A stretch of 64,000 bases of DNA from Argopecten irradians (taxonomy: Eukaryota; Mollusca; Bivalvia; Pectinida; Pectinidae). The notes under the pieces are model-generated. The model was not told where the DNA came from, searched no databases, and worked only from the letters and a program-made list of their open reading frames with translations. Position 1 is the stretch's first letter. Every line of letters starts with the position of its first letter. The translations under genes were made by a program, and so were the position numbers. The stretch covers positions 52,093,997 through 52,157,996 of the forward strand of contig NC_091135.1 of NCBI RefSeq assembly GCF_041381155.1, read 5' to 3'. This document shows positions 10,101 to 22,669 of this stretch, in pieces.

Positions 10101-13100
10101 GAGAAACTGATTATAAAGGATACATATGCCAAAGACATGACGAAATGTCAATGTAAAGGTCATTAAAAACGACTGCCTCTGATGAATATGTCCTTTAAAG
10201 AGAATATGACATGTATCATGTTTGACTGGTTACCAGTTGAGTCACTAGATTCTAGTAGAGTATCGAAAACATTGCTAAAGTCTGGTAAGCTTGATAAGTT
10301 TCAAACAAGGGGAGATAATCTAGAATTAGAACTCTGCTGAAAAATCTTATCAAGAACTTAGGCTAAGGGCTTGGTGGCCATGCATACAGTTAAAGTATGG
10401 GGTTGAGGGATATATAGCAAGTCTCTGGTTTCCCGATACTTGTCTATTTCCCGAGGTGGAACAGAGGGAATTAGGCAAGTTCGTGGGAAACCAGAAACTT
10501 GATATATCACTCAACCTCATACTTTAAATGTTTTAATATACCGGTGTATATAAAAGCTATGATACCGGTGTATATAAAAGCTATGATTAGACTAAAATGT
10601 ATTTCTCTTATATGTGTTTTGTTTTGCTTCTATTCAAACTGAAGGATATAATTTGATTCTGCTATGATTTCTCCACTAGGCATAATACTTAATTTATAAA
10701 CATGTATTGTTGAAATTCTGAGACGTTAACCACTTACAGGTAGCCTAAACATGTACATAACAACTGTACGTACATGTACATGTAAAAGATATTGTCCTCT
10801 GATCCCATTAACATTTTTTACAATCCTCTCACTTACACGATAAACATGACATTGTGTTTGGTAACAGTTTCCTATCGATACTAATGTCGTTTGATTACGT
10901 TAACGGAGATGACGTGATCGGAAACATGACCCGCCCACCTCGAATCTGATTGATTAAACAGAAATAGCCGAGTCCTGGTGTGTGCTAGCTTCTGGGTGTG
11001 TGTTAGTTCGAAACTAACACACAGCTGAGCGAGGGTTTGGGAAAAAGTAGTGAATTAGTCATTTTAACCAAGTAACTTTTATATAGCGTAAATAAAGTAG
11101 GGGTATATTAATCTATAGTGTCATGTATGTATCTTTATATAGAGTTGTCAATTAATTACCTGTTAGAATGTATGTTCATATACACTTATATATTACTATA
11201 ATGTTATATGTTGAAAAAATTCAATAAAAAAATTTGGACTCTATTTTTGTCCATTTAGAATAACATGACAATGTTTTATAAACAAGAGGCCCAGAGGGCC
11301 TGTATCGCTCACCTGGTTTTTTGTTAGTAATTATCACAAGACTCTGACAATTAGAAAAAGAGTAGCCTAATTGACCTTTTTGACCTCGCATCTATTGCCG
11401 TTTAAGGCCCCGGGGGTCAGCCCTATCATTTGTACAATTTCAAATCCCAACTCTATAAGGATGCTACCATTGCATTATAAGTGCTCTTCCATTCTTAGTT
11501 GCAGAGAAGAAGTCGTTTATATGGAAATAGCTAAATTGACCCCTTTTGACCCCACCCTTCAGGCTCCCGGGGGGGTCAGCCCCATCATTTGCAAAATTTT
11601 GAATCCAAACCCTATAAGGATGTAACCATTGCATTATGAGCGCAATCCCATGTTAAGTTGCAGAGAAAAAGTCATTTATATGGAAATTGACCACTTTTGA
11701 CCCCGCCCCTCAGGCCCCCGGGGGTCAGCCCTATCATTTGCTCAATTTGGAATCCCCAGCCTACAAGGATGCTACCATTGCATTATGGGTGCTATACCAT
11801 GCTTAGTTGCAGAGAAGAAGTCATTTATATGGAAATAGCCAAATTAACCTCTTTTGACCCCGCCCCTCAGGCCCCCGGGGGGTCAGCCCTATCATTTGCA
11901 CAATCTTGAATCCCCACCCTATAAGGATGCTACCATTGCATTATGGGTGCTATACCATACTTAGTTTCAGAGAAGAAGTTGTTTATATGGAAATAGCCAA
12001 ATTGGCCCCTTTTGACCCCGCCCCTCAGGCCCCCAGGGGGTCAGCCCCATTATTTGTACAATTTTGAATCCCCACCCTATAAGGATGATATCATTGCATT
12101 ATGGGTGCTATCCCATGCTTGGTTTCAGAGAAGAAGTCGTTTATATGGAAATAGCCAAATTGACCCCTTTTGACCCCGCCCCTCAGCCCCCCCGGGAGTC
12201 AGCCCCATCATTTGTACAATTTTGAATCCCCACCCTATAACAATACTACAATTGCATTATGAGTGCTATCTCATGCTTAGTTTCAGAGAAGAAGTCGTTT
12301 ATATGGAAATAGCCAAATTGACCCCATTTGACCCCGCCCCTCAGGCCCCCGGGGGGTCAGCCCCATCATTTGTACAATTTTGAATCCCCACCATGTAAGG
12401 ATGCTACCATTGCATTATGGGTGCTATCCCATGCTTGGTTTCAGAGAAGAAGTCGTTTATATGGAAATAGCCAAATTGACCCCTTTTGGCCCCGCCCCTC
12501 AGGCCCCTGGGGGGTCAGCCCCATCATTTGTACAATTTTCAGTTAGTAGCCCATAAGGATGCTACCAGTCAAATTTTATTGAAATCCGACCAGAGGTTAT
12601 GGAGAAGAAGTCGATTGTTGACGGACGCCAGACGACGGACGACGGACGCCGGACGCTGCGGTATCCCATAAGCTCACCTCGGTCCTTTGGACCAGGTGAG
12701 CTAAAAATTGCAAGAAGTAATAAAACATTGAAGGGATTGATATTATATTTTGTTGTAATTTTTTTTTTTTATTTCAGTTAAAGTAATGCTGTATTGGGCA
12801 TGCAGGACTATTTTAAACTTGCTGTAACTGAATCAGTTAAATTATTTTTTCTTTGGTCATTTTAAATAACTGATGTGAAACAAAATGATGCATATAGATT
12901 TAAATCCTTTTCAGTGTGCGACATATTTCTTACAAATTTCAAGTGTCTCTGTTTGAATATCAATTATTCTGCAAAATTATCTGTTTCAGGTCCATCAGGA
13001 GACAGTGTGACTGTTCCACCGATAGGCCCTGATGAGTTACCTCCCCCTTATACCCCCACAGCCCAGGGGGGCATTCCCATGGTGAACTGTAAGGTGTGTC

Positions 13101-16100
13101 AGGCACTCATAAACATAGAGGGAAAAACAAACCAACATGTTGTTAAATGTACAGTGTGTAAAGAGGCCACGGTGAGTTATCTCCCCTTTCCATACTCGCT
13201 CCATTATATTTCTCATTTCGAAGATAGGTAAAAACTGCAAAATAAATACACAAGATCATACTTGTTTTGTGTGTTAGAAGGAAGATTTTGGATACAGACT
13301 TTTATGTAATAAAGCAATTCCTATTCTTTCATTGTTATCCCCTGCGAAACTCATTTGAGGGGGATATTAAATTGAGTCCGTCCGCCCGTCGGTCTGAGAT
13401 TCTTTCCAGGCTATAACTCAAAAACCGTTCAACACAGCTCCATGAAACTTTCTGTATATTTCAGACATGTGTCCTAGTTGTGCCTTTTGCTATTGCGGAC
13501 CTTTCATTTTTGAAAAAATTTCTGTTACCAAGGGAACTCAGTCCAAAAAACCAAATTACAGTTTATTTTTGTTATTTCTGTTATTTTTTTTTCAGTTTTA
13601 AAATACTCAGATACATTTAAAGTTATACTTTGACCGTGATGTATTTGGGTTTTTATACCAACTGCGGGGAGGGGGGGATAAAGGAATAATTATATCAATA
13701 CCCAACAATGAGTCGCAAAGCATAGCATTATCTCCGGCGCCCGCAGTTGTTTGGAAGTAAAGGAATAACTATATCAATACCCAAAAAGGAGCCGCAAAGC
13801 ATAGCATTACTTCCATTGTTGGGTGATGATTGTGCTGAAGATGGTAGGTGTGTTCTGGAAGTTAGTTATAGTAATTTACATTTGTTTTTATTCTGAAATT
13901 TTACACATTTTTTACATTATAGATATAGGATGATGATTGATTGCGTAACTTCATGTACGGTAAATTTAGCTTCATGACTTTGATGTTTGTCAATATTTTT
14001 TTATCAGCCAATCAAAGCGCCTCCACCTGGTAAAAAGTATGTGCGATGTCCATGCAATTGTTTGCTGATTTGTCGAAGTACAGCTCAAAGAATTGCTTGT
14101 CCTAGGCCAAACTGGTGAGTCAAAATATCTTCATCATTTATACATTATTTTCGATTTATAACATTGTAGGAAGCAATCAATTCATATAGATAATTAGATA
14201 CCAGTAAATCTTTCTGAATGATTTTGGGTTTGTCCTTTCAGTCGTAGAATCATCACCCTTGGAAATATGATTTCCACAGTATCAGTGCGGTCACCAGGGA
14301 CCCAGAGAATCCGGTGTGCCCATTGTGGGGACATATATTTGGTAGGTATTTTCAGTATTTAAAAAATGACACCCATAAAACAAAAATCCACCCAACAAAA
14401 GTCTCTGTTGCTGTAATTATTTTTATCAAGATTGGTTTTGAATATATTTCCTTTCTTTCCTTAGAAAATTTGTGTTAAAAGTGACTTATAATTACACCAC
14501 TAGTCTCTCGCCTGTAGGTTAGGGCATCAGGCGGTCAGTCTCCTTCTCTACCACCAGAAACCGGGTTTCTGAGGGTGCAAAATACCAAGATATCAAGATC
14601 AGATATTACATTCCAAACTGAGGAAAGAGGAAGTCTGGAATTATCATCAGTACTCTAGTTTAGGTTGTATAGTTGTAATAAGAGATCTATACTACATTGT
14701 GATATGATGACGGTACTTACCTTAAACATCTGTTTTACAGTTTAACACTTTGGGGAGCAGCCTTCTAGCCAGATGTCCTCACTGTAGGAGTGTGTAAGTA
14801 GATCATCTTAATCCTGGTAATCTATTGTCACATCTTTATCACAATATGATTCTGACCTACATCTTAATCCTGGTAATCTATTGTCACATCTTTATCATAA
14901 TATGATTCTGGCCTACATCTTAATCCTGGTAATCTATTGTCACATCTTTATCACAATATGATTCTGGCCTACATCTTAATCCTGGTAATCTATTGTCACA
15001 TCTTTATCACAATATGATTCTGGCCTACATCTTAATCCTGGTAATCTATTGTCACATCTTTATCACAATATGATTCTGGCCTACAATCCTGGTAATCTAT
15101 TGTCACATCTTTATCACAATATGATTCTGGCCTACAATCCTGGTAATCTATTGTCACATCTTTATCACAATATGATTCTGGCCTACATCTTAATCCTGGT
15201 AATCTATTGTCACATCTTTATCACAATATGATTCTGGCCTACAATCCTGGTAATCTATTGTCACATCTTTATCACAATGTGATTCTGGCCTACATCTTAA
15301 TCCTGGTAATCTATTGTCACATCTTTATCACAATATGATTCTGGCCTACATCTTAATCCTGGTAATCTATTGTCACATCTTTATCACAATATGATTCTGG
15401 CCTACATCTTAATCCTGGTAATCTATTGTCACATCTTTATCACAATATGATTCTGGCCTACATCTTAATCCTGGTAATCTATTGTCACATCTTTATCACA
15501 ATATGATTCTGGCCTACATCTTAATCCTGGTAATCTATTGTCACATCTTTATCACAATATGATTCTGGCCTACATCTTAATCCTGGTAATCTATTGTCAC
15601 ATCTTTATCACAATATGATTCTGGCCTACATCTTAATCCTGGTAATCTATTGTCACATCTTTATCACAATATGATTCTGGCCTACATCTTAATCCTGGTA
15701 ATCTATTGTCACATCTTTATCATAATATGATTCTGGCCTAGAGTTATTCATTTCCATGATTCAGTGCTAAATATGATCATTATTCACATATTCGATCAGA
15801 ATAACTTTATTTGTTCAGACGGGAGTGCATTTGGTCTTTTTAATTAATTTGCTTGCATGCACACAACTCTTTCATATGACTACAGTTTCATAATGCTGTG
15901 CTTGACAATTCACAGAAGATAGAAAGATAGAGCTGATGGAAAAATACAGTACAGTGTGGTTTGAAGTTTTAAATAAGAAGAATGTTACTTTATCTGTAAA
16001 GTTTTGTTATGTTTATGTATTGACATCTGCAGGTCGTCTGTGGGAGCAGAGTATGCCAGGAGAAGGGCAACCATCTGCTTTGTTATTGGACTGATATTTT

Positions 16101-19100
16101 TGGGAGCTGGAATCGGAGTTACGGTAAATATTGTCTAGTTATTAAAGCTTCTGAATGAAGGAATGGACAAGATTGCTATTTTGTACCTGATACCGGGTAT
16201 ACCTGATCTACATGAAAAGATACAGAAATAAATCAAATGATATCAACTACTATATTGATCAAGCTTGTCAGACTACAAGGTAACATGTCAAGGTTGAAAC
16301 AATAAGTTCCATATTATTCATAGAGCATGCAGGTTCCTCCATACCTTTTTGATGCTGTGAAACAGCATTCTTAGGTACAATCGGAGAGCCTGTGCACATC
16401 AAAACAATAAAACCACTCCGTGATGAAATTTAAAAGTTGTTTTGTTCATTTCACGTAATACTTGATGGTATGAAAAAATAAAACCCCAATATTCAAAACC
16501 ACAGACATAGAATTTGTACATACGTATACACCATGGATGGAGTGTTTTAAGTGTTCAGTTGGGACTCTATGATATTTGTATTACTCCGAGAACACTGGTC
16601 TCCCAAAAATCAGGAACAACGCCTTCTTCGCTGTCTTCCTCCACGACAGACTTTCGGTGGATTTTGGATTGTGTATGTTTATCTTAATTTTACGTAATTC
16701 ATGCTAAATATCGATTATTTTACTCAAATGTTAGGAAGGTAACTTCAAAAGAAAGTTCTTATAACGCTTATAAAGTTTTTTGTGTTGGTTGTATTGAAGA
16801 ACTATATCTGAGATATTATTGCGCAGTAAAAGTTAATAGTCTCTCACTGGGAGTTCTGTCTTTTGTTTATCGACAACTGCGGTATATTGAAAGGGAAGAA
16901 GTACCAAATCTATCAACATAAACTTACAAAATATAATGATAATATAGATCTATTTATGTACAAGCAACTTAAAGTGACAAATGAATTTATATTGCCATGT
17001 AATGTACAGTAGCCTTATGAAGATTTGCTAAAGTCAGATGTATTGCAGGAAGTTTTCTTGATGATAGCATTCTTATGAATTCAAAAGAAATTTGACTGTT
17101 ATAAGTAACCAAATGATGTACCCTTTACTTGACAAACGTATATGGCCATGTTTTATTATAAGTCAAAAGGCGGCAAAGGAAAACTCATGATAAATGTTCT
17201 GCACGATAATATCTCGCCAACCAGTTACTATTAGGCTTACGAAGACTTGCTAAAGTCCGATACATTATATGAAGTTTTCTTGATGTTAACGGCTAGCGTT
17301 CTTGTGAATTTAAAAGAAATCAGAGTGATATACGTAATGAAATAATGTATCTATTATTTGGCAAAAGTATCTGGCCATGATTTATTAGTCAAAAGTCGTC
17401 AAAGCAACCCATGTTAGTTTTCTAAAAAGGAAACAAAAACATATCCTGAAATGGTAATATTTCTAATGTTATCGTTTTCCAAAAATATTCTTCAATGTTA
17501 AGTGACGAAAATGTTTACTTATTATTTTTTTGTCTTTGAAGAGACATTGATGAAATTGATAATTTAATAAATAAAGATTTATAAAAAAAATGATACTCAG
17601 ATTCTGAACGGTTTCATTGGTGTTATAATCGTTATTTCAAAAATAATTTAGAAATAAAATTTATTACAGTTATCTCAGGATAATAAATTATTCAACCTAT
17701 TGTTCTTGAAAAACTTCAAATAACATAAAATAAATATGGTATATCGTAAATAGTTTTTATTAAACTCCGAAATTCAACACTGCACACTTATGTATAGTTT
17801 ACTAAATTCTATACCGGTATTAAAATGAAAAACCAATTTCTTTATTCCTTTGTTTGAGTCCTTCATTCACAGCATCTATGAGTGGCCTTGGCACTTTGAT
17901 TTTTAGCTCACCTGGCCCGAAGGGCCGGTGAGCTTATGTCATGGCGCGGCGTCCGTCGTCCGTCTGTCCGTCAACATTTCCTTTAAATCGCTACTACTAC
18001 TAGTCATAGAGTTCTGCATGGATTTTAACCAAATTTGGCCAGAAACATCCTTGGGGGGAGGGGAACAGAACTTGTATAAATTTTGGCTCTGACCCCCCGG
18101 GGACAAGAGGGGCGGGGCCCAATAGGGGAAATTGAGGTAAATCCTATAAATCGCTACTTGTCCTAGAGTTCTGCATGGATTGAAACCAAATTTGGCCAGA
18201 AACATCCTTGGGGGAAGGGGAATAGAACTTGTATAAATTTTGGCTCTGACCCCCCAGGGACAGGAGGGGCGGGGCCCAATAGGGGAAATTGAGGTAAATC
18301 CTATAAATCGCTACTTGTCCTAGTGTTCTGCATGGATTGTAACCAAATTTGGCCAGAAACATCCTTGGGGGAAGGGGAACAGAACTTGTATAAATTTTGG
18401 CTCTGACCCCCCGGGGACAGGAGGGGCGGGGCCCAATAAGGGAAATTGAGGTAAATCCTATAAATCGCTACTTGTCCTAGTGTTCTGCATGGATTGTAAC
18501 CAAATTTGGCCAGAAACATCCTTGGGGGAAGGGGAACAGAACTTGTATAAATTTTGGCTCTGACCCCCCGGGGACAGGAGGGGCGGGGCCCAATAAGGGA
18601 AATTGAGGTAAATCCTATAAATCACTACTTGTCCTAGTGTTCTGCATGGATTGTAACCAAATTTGGCCAGAAACATCCTTGGGGGAAGGGGAACAGAACT
18701 TGTATAAATTTTGGCTCTGACCCCCCCGGGGACAGGAGGGGTGGGGCCCAATAGGGGAAATTTAGGTAAATCCTATAAATCGCTACTTGTTCTAGAGTTC
18801 TGCATGGATTGTAACCAAATTTGGCCAGGAACATCCTAGGGGGAAGGGGAACAGAACTTGTATAAATTTTTGCTCTGACCCCCTGGGGACAGGAGGCGTG
18901 GGGCCCAATAGGGGAAATAGAGGTAAATCCTATAAATCGCTACTTGTCCTAGAATTCTGCATGGATTGTAACCAAATTTAGCCAGAAACATTCTTAGGGG
19001 AATAGGAACAGAACTTATATAAATTTTGGCTCTGACCCCCCGGGGGCAGGAGGGGCGGGCCCAATAGGGGAAATAGAGGTAAATCCTATAAATCGCTACT

Positions 19101-20384
19101 TGTCCTAGAGTTCTGCATGGATTGAAACCAAATTTGGCCAGAAACATCCTTGGGGGAAGGGGAATAGAACTTGTATAAATTTTGGATCTGACCCCCTGGG
19201 GGCAGGAGGGGCGGGGCCCAATAGGGAAATTTAGGTAAATCCTATAAATCGCTACTAGTCTTAGAGTTCTGCTTGGATTTTAACCAAATTTGGCCCAGAA
19301 ACATCCTTGGGGTTAACAGAATTCCTATAATTTTTGGCTTTCACCCCCTTGAGCAGAAAGAGTGGGGCCAAATAGGGGAATTAGAGGTAAATATTCAAAT
19401 TCCTTCAGAAAAGAAACAATGAACCCTCTGGGCCTCTTGTTTACTTAACATTAGATGGATTTGTCTCCATTGTTGTAAGTGATTGGGGAATTACCCCTCT
19501 ACTTAACTCTTGTAAAATTGAGATTTTAATGTAAGAAGAATGAGTCACTGTAATTCATCAGCTAGTTTTTTTAGTGGGGATGGGGAAAGGGTTGGAATTA
19601 ATGACTGCGGAACAATAATCTCTTTCATACATGACCATCCTTATTCAAATGACCAATGCCTCTCAGACAACTGGTGTTCTAAGGCACTGACATTACTATA
19701 CAGTAAACTACCACCTTTTTACAAACACCTTTCACAACCTGACCAACAACCTCTAAAATATGGTCCAAAGTCAGAATGATCTTTCTAACAGCCCTCTTGA
19801 CATGCAACAACTGTTATGTTCCCATTAAACCAGCCAATGCAAAGCTATATAAAATTGACATAGTTAAGTCATATACCTCTGATATCTTCAATTCAAATTT
19901 GGTAGTAGGAGGCATTATAGGGAAATGTCATAAAATAAAAATCATGATTATTTAACAACACCTTATCATTTCATTTGTAGGTTGGTACCTATGAGTTGGC
20001 GAGTAAAAGTGGTGGTATCTACACAGTGTGGATAGGTAAGCGCTATCTCCTTGTAAAAATGAGTTCAGAAGAATCCCTGAGGATTTTAACAAGTTTACAA
20101 ACAAAAAATAAAACCTGATGAAAATAAAAAATAATGACATCAATCCTGAAATGACAAGCTTCAGTGGTCACTTGGTTAAAGTATGTGTAATTTTGCTTTT
20201 GAAGTTCTAGCCCTGTATGATGTTATTATGGTTGTACATGTAATATATCAGTGAATTAGTGTCTTGTTAGTATAACTGTTGAATCTTACTTTCAGGAGCA
20301 TTCCTCACTGGTCTGATATTTATAATGAGGGGGATATACTTCGCGGCTATGAAAGTCAGCAATGTTGTGGAATCAGCCGCGTAA
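7045..20384 (+). CDS. PIP4P/TMEM55 phosphatidylinositol-4,5-bisphosphate 4-phosphatase (8 exons, 253 aa)
   Basis: The family removes the 4-phosphate of PtdIns(4,5)P2 to give PtdIns5P on late endosome/lysosome membranes; TMEM55B also recruits JIP4 for lysosome movement. Eight exons (85, 182, 107, 100, 53, 91, 55 and 89 nt) join in consistent phases to 762 nt. In order: an acidic dileucine ERQPLL (residues 4-9), PPAY, a PPPYTP segment, CxxC pairs (CKVC, CTVC), the CPCNCLLIC segment, the CX5R phosphatase signature CRSTAQR (111-117), CAHC and CPHC pairs, then two transmembrane helices (about 188-208 and 217-236) and a short tail [13 protein letters not shown]. Human PIP4P2 is 257 aa with the same layout. 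A single invertebrate gene would be co-orthologous to PIP4P1 and PIP4P2, so I give no number. The start has context AAGATGG and MiT/TFE-type E-boxes beside it. All key residues are present. Confidence 0.95.
7479..7624. repeat. Foldback element in PIP4P intron 1
   Basis: The arm starting CATTGAAGTCACTA pairs with the arm ending TAGTGGCTTCAATG over about 58 bp, around a ~30-bp loop. Divergence between the arms is modest. MITE-like. Confidence 0.75.
8522..8877. mobile_element. TTAA-flanked MITE, complete copy
   Basis: The termini AGATGCTCCACCGCCGACA and its exact complement form 19-bp TIRs, flanked by TTAA at 8518-8521 and 8878-8881. A TTAA target duplication points to the piggyBac or Kolobok groups. 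A second copy at 56.9-59.0 kb is split by another insertion. Confidence 0.8.
8956..9723. mobile_element. Probable solo LTR
   Basis: A 768-bp segment begins TG and ends CA, flanked by TATGTT at 8950-8955 and 9724-9729 (6-bp direct repeat). Base composition (GC blocks such as CTCCCGGGACC) differs from its surroundings. There is no gag-pol in the window. If this is an LTR, orientation is uncertain; the minus reading begins TGTGGGAATA. Confidence 0.45.
10391..10527. repeat. Hairpin element in PIP4P intron 1
   Basis: TTAAAGTATGGGGTTGAG... pairs with ...CTCAACCTCATACTTTAA over about 50 bp per arm, including CTGGTTTCCC/GGGAAACCAG. MITE-like. Confidence 0.75.
10536..10587. repeat. 26-bp tandem duplication
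   Basis: ATACCGGTGTATATAAAAGC + TATG occurs twice back to back. Confidence 0.8.
11281..12708 (+). mobile_element. Helitron-like tandem-repeat element T1
   Basis: It begins AACAAGAGGCCCAGAGGGCC, then GCTCACCTGG. About seven ~157-bp units follow (ATGGAAATAGCCAAATTGAC, CCCCGCCCCTCAGGCCCCC blocks). It ends with a hairpin CTCACCTCGGTCC-TTT-GGACCAGGTGAG followed by CTAA. A 3' hairpin before CTRR is the Helitron mark. The layout recalls bivalve pearl/HINE elements (from memory). Lies in PIP4P intron 1. Confidence 0.75.
12617..12660. repeat. GACGGACG-type microsatellite
   Basis: Degenerate ACGGACGCC/GACGACGGACGACGG units stand just before the 3' hairpin of T1. The same motif holds this place in T3, T4 and T9. 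Confidence 0.75.
12990..13171 (+). CDS. PIP4P exon 2
   Basis: The acceptor is ctgtttcag and the donor GTGAGT; phases 1 to 0. It encodes [20 protein letters not shown] then YTP, and the [20 protein letters not shown] segment nearly identical to the vertebrate family. Confidence 0.95.
13676..13814. repeat. Direct repeat pair (~57 bp) in PIP4P intron 2
   Basis: TAAAGGAATAATTATATCAA...GCATAGCATT at 13676-13733 recurs at 13757-13814 with a few changes. Confidence 0.75.
14008..14114 (+). CDS. PIP4P exon 3 (catalytic CX5R)
   Basis: The acceptor is tttttttatcag and the donor GTGAGT; phases 0 to 2. It encodes [20 protein letters not shown], then [22 protein letters not shown] is the CX5R motif, with Cys111 as the predicted nucleophile and Arg117 as the phosphate-binding residue. 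Confidence 0.95.
14242..14341 (+). CDS. PIP4P exon 4
   Basis: The acceptor is tcctttcag and the donor GTAGGT; phases 2 to 0. It encodes [18 protein letters not shown], then a variable stretch and [11 protein letters not shown], corresponding to the family VVCGHCGNTFL segment. Confidence 0.94.
14741..14793 (+). CDS. PIP4P exon 5
   Basis: [17 protein letters not shown] lies between acceptor ctgttttacag and donor GTAAGT. A 17-copy minisatellite starts 12 bp into the following intron. Confidence 0.94.
14805..15740. repeat. 17-copy 56-bp minisatellite in PIP4P intron 5
   Basis: The unit is ATCTTAATCCTGGTAATCTA...GATTCTGGCCTAC, 56 bp, with three 51-bp variants lacking five bases. Copies are almost identical, so the array is young or homogenised. 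It starts 12 bp after the exon 5 donor and fills about three quarters of the 1239-bp intron. Confidence 0.95.
16033..16123 (+). CDS. PIP4P exon 6 (first transmembrane helix)
   Basis: [20 protein letters not shown] continues as [11 protein letters not shown] before donor GTAAAT. Basic residues (ARRRA) precede the hydrophobic helix, as in the family. Confidence 0.93.
17899..19442 (-). mobile_element. Helitron-like tandem-repeat element T2
   Basis: On the minus strand it begins AACAAGAGGCCCAGAGGG, carries about nine ~157-bp units (CCAAATTTGGTTACAATCCA, ATTTATACAAGTTCTGTTCC), and ends CTCACCGGCCC-TTC-GGGCCAGGTGAG-CTAA. About 50 bp of the 5' head, including the GCTCACCTGG block, are missing compared with T4. 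Lies in PIP4P intron 6. Confidence 0.8.
19981..20035 (+). CDS. PIP4P exon 7
   Basis: [18 protein letters not shown] plus one base, between acceptor tcatttgtag and donor GTAAGC. It is the loop between the two membrane helices and the start of the second. Confidence 0.9.
20296..20384 (+). CDS. PIP4P exon 8 and stop
   Basis: [20 protein letters not shown] is followed by VSNVVESAA and TAA. It is the second membrane helix and the short cytosolic tail; the family ending is ...WGAIRVSYPEHSFA. Confidence 0.92.
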
Positions 20385-21410
20385 AACACCTACCCGATAC
20401 TGATCATGGAGGAAAAAGACTACGTCACAGAGATACCATTATCAAAAATCTTCTCTTTGAATGGTGATATATAAACAATGTTCAAAATTTTCTATTATTA
20501 TAAAAACATCTTTTACCATTTTTTTTTGCGGTAATTACTTTGGATGCCATTTTGATATTGTGTTTTTCACTATGAAGTTTTTTGATAACAGATATTTATG
20601 ATCAAGGACAAGAAACAATGTCTCTTAAGTCTTTACAGTTAAAAATAAGAAGCATTGAAATCAAGACAAGTGTCACAGTGTTTTTTTCTGTATCTCAAGG
20701 GATTACCTAGTTTAAATATGAAATTTTTCATTTTTATCATGAAATACTATGTCTACCATATTTCATACTTAAATTTCCCATGTTCATAATTTCAAAATTT
20801 AGTGCATTCACAAGATTCTGTATAGAAATGAAGAATGAAAAAAAGTTCTAAATGCTAATCATGTGATGCTTCTGTGGTGAAAAATGATGAAGTAAGAGGA
20901 CAGTTATTGTTTTTCACACCCGGATATTTATACCCCCGTGTTTAGGTGTCATTAAGCAGATAATCTGAAGTTGCTTATTATTCTTGAAATACATTTGCTA
21001 TTCAATACACGGTACATAAAAACAAATCTTGTCAATGTTGTAAAGAGCCAAAGAGAGTTTATGGTAATAACTGAATTGTGTAGGTACATTGTGTGTCGGT
21101 CAAAATTACTGTGGATATAAAATCTGGGTTTTTTTTCCCTGTAAATGTCTCTCAAACTGTAAATGTTTTATAAGAACAAAATTTTAAATGTTCAGATAAT
21201 TATTGTTAATACAATGTCAATCGCTAACCTTGATGAACATGTTAGTAAATGTCCATCAATACATGTACTGGATTTTTTGATGGTTGATGATTTATAATGT
21301 GCAGAAATTAGTCTTCATTAATTTAACAATACATACTAGAAGTAAGTTGTTGAAATATAGTTAAATGATAGAGAGAACTCTTTGTGAGAAGCCTTATTTG
21401 TTATTGTGCA

Positions 21411-21505
21411 TTTGCATATTACAGGGTTATCTGCCCTTGTGGAGTATGTATTGATTGAATTAATTTATGATACCACAAGGGCAGATAACTATGTAATATG
21501 CAAAA
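21411..21505. repeat. 35-bp-arm hairpin in the PIP4P 3' flank
   Basis: TTTGCATATTACAGGGTTAT, CTGCCCTTGTGG pairs with CCACAAGGGCAG, ATAACTATGTAATATGCAAA around a ~25-bp loop. It lies immediately before the AATAAA at 21510. Confidence 0.8.
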
Positions 21506-21509
21506 ATGG

Positions 21510-21515
21510 AATAAA
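21510..21515 (+). terminator. Candidate PIP4P poly(A) signal
   Basis: AATAAA about 1.1 kb after the stop codon. It is the motif only; several other A/T-rich candidates exist downstream. Confidence 0.3.
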
Positions 21516-22669
21516 GGTTACTTGAAGATGTTTATCTAGTAATTCTAACAAAGTGGTGTGTTTAGCCTATGGCAAGTATACAATATACTGTAGTTGCTTT
21601 TTGTGTTTTTGGTGCAATATGATTGATGTCCGAGACATCATATTTGTTTGTTTGTTGTTGTTTTGAAATTATCGAATATGTCCTTCAAGTATATGTGAGC
21701 AAATATTATTTATTTAAAGGTTGATTTTAACACTAAATCATGTACTGCTTTGTATTATTTAGGAAAGTAGAGTTAAAACTTTGTATTACTGTGGTATAAG
21801 TCTTCATAAGCCTTTTGTCTCCATTAAAATGTTCTAACATTACAAAAAGGAGAATACTTTTGTCACAAATTTTTGAACATGAATCAGTGCTATGATAAAT
21901 GTACTTATACATTGATTAGAAGATAATGAAAATATTTGCTATATCCGGTTATATACTTAGGTACACGTGGTAGATGATCATGTTTGAGATGCACAATTTA
22001 TTTTGATCAGTTCATCTTGTAAACTTTACATAAAACCTGCCATTCTAATACTCCTATGATTTCCTAAGTACACACATGATTTACAGTGTTGTTGTCATGG
22101 TGTTTGGCTTATTGTTGCTGTTGTTATGTATATAATATAAAATGTCCTCATACAAAATCAGTCGCTTCAATGTTGATGTATCTACAATAACGCGAGTGTG
22201 GCTATTGTATTATAGTGTGCAAGTTATAATTAAATTTATTACAAATTTATCATTTGTGTGTAAATCTTCCTTATAATGAGAACAGCGGACAACACTAATA
22301 TACAAATAAATTAATCAAATAAGACTGTGGAAGTGAATTTTACAATGTTTTGAAAATCAAAAACGTAAAAATATACAAGTGCTTTAACTGTAAATAGGGT
22401 TCAATGTGATAAATAACTGAAATTAAAGAACAAAAGAGATTTATGTTGACAATGATTTATGAGGAAGATTTACTGTGCGAGATGAAGACTATGTAGTGGG
22501 CTCATTATGGCTGTGATTGTACAGAATATGAAATATTCCGTGTACTAATATGTTTACTAAGATACCTATCAGATCCACTTATGTCCAGTTCTGAGCCTAA
22601 CTCGATTTACCCTCTTCTACTTTTAGAACCTACCTTCCGATTCTCGATTTGTAGCTCTTCTGCTTCTCG

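Larger units (their letters stand above)
20385..22669 (+). other. PIP4P 3' UTR and downstream DNA
   Basis: No coding exon is visible. The transcript end is not certain; an AATAAA lies at 21510-21515 and others farther on. A hairpin element occupies 21411-21505. Confidence 0.5.

Noticed and set aside
11160..11250. TTCAATAAAAAAATTTGG as the 3' end of a LINE
   Set aside because: No target duplication or reverse-transcriptase remains were found; only an A-rich stretch.
15049..15231. Open frame with repeated [17 protein letters not shown]
   Set aside because: It translates the 51-bp variants of the intron 5 minisatellite.
17939..19147. Several overlapping open frames with [16 protein letters not shown]
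   Set aside because: They repeat every 157 bp because they translate the tandem units of T2; the same happens in T4 (57.5-58.7 kb).
19540..19779. 79-codon open frame on the plus strand in PIP4P intron 6
   Set aside because: No splice sites compatible with the PIP4P frame and no recognised similarity.
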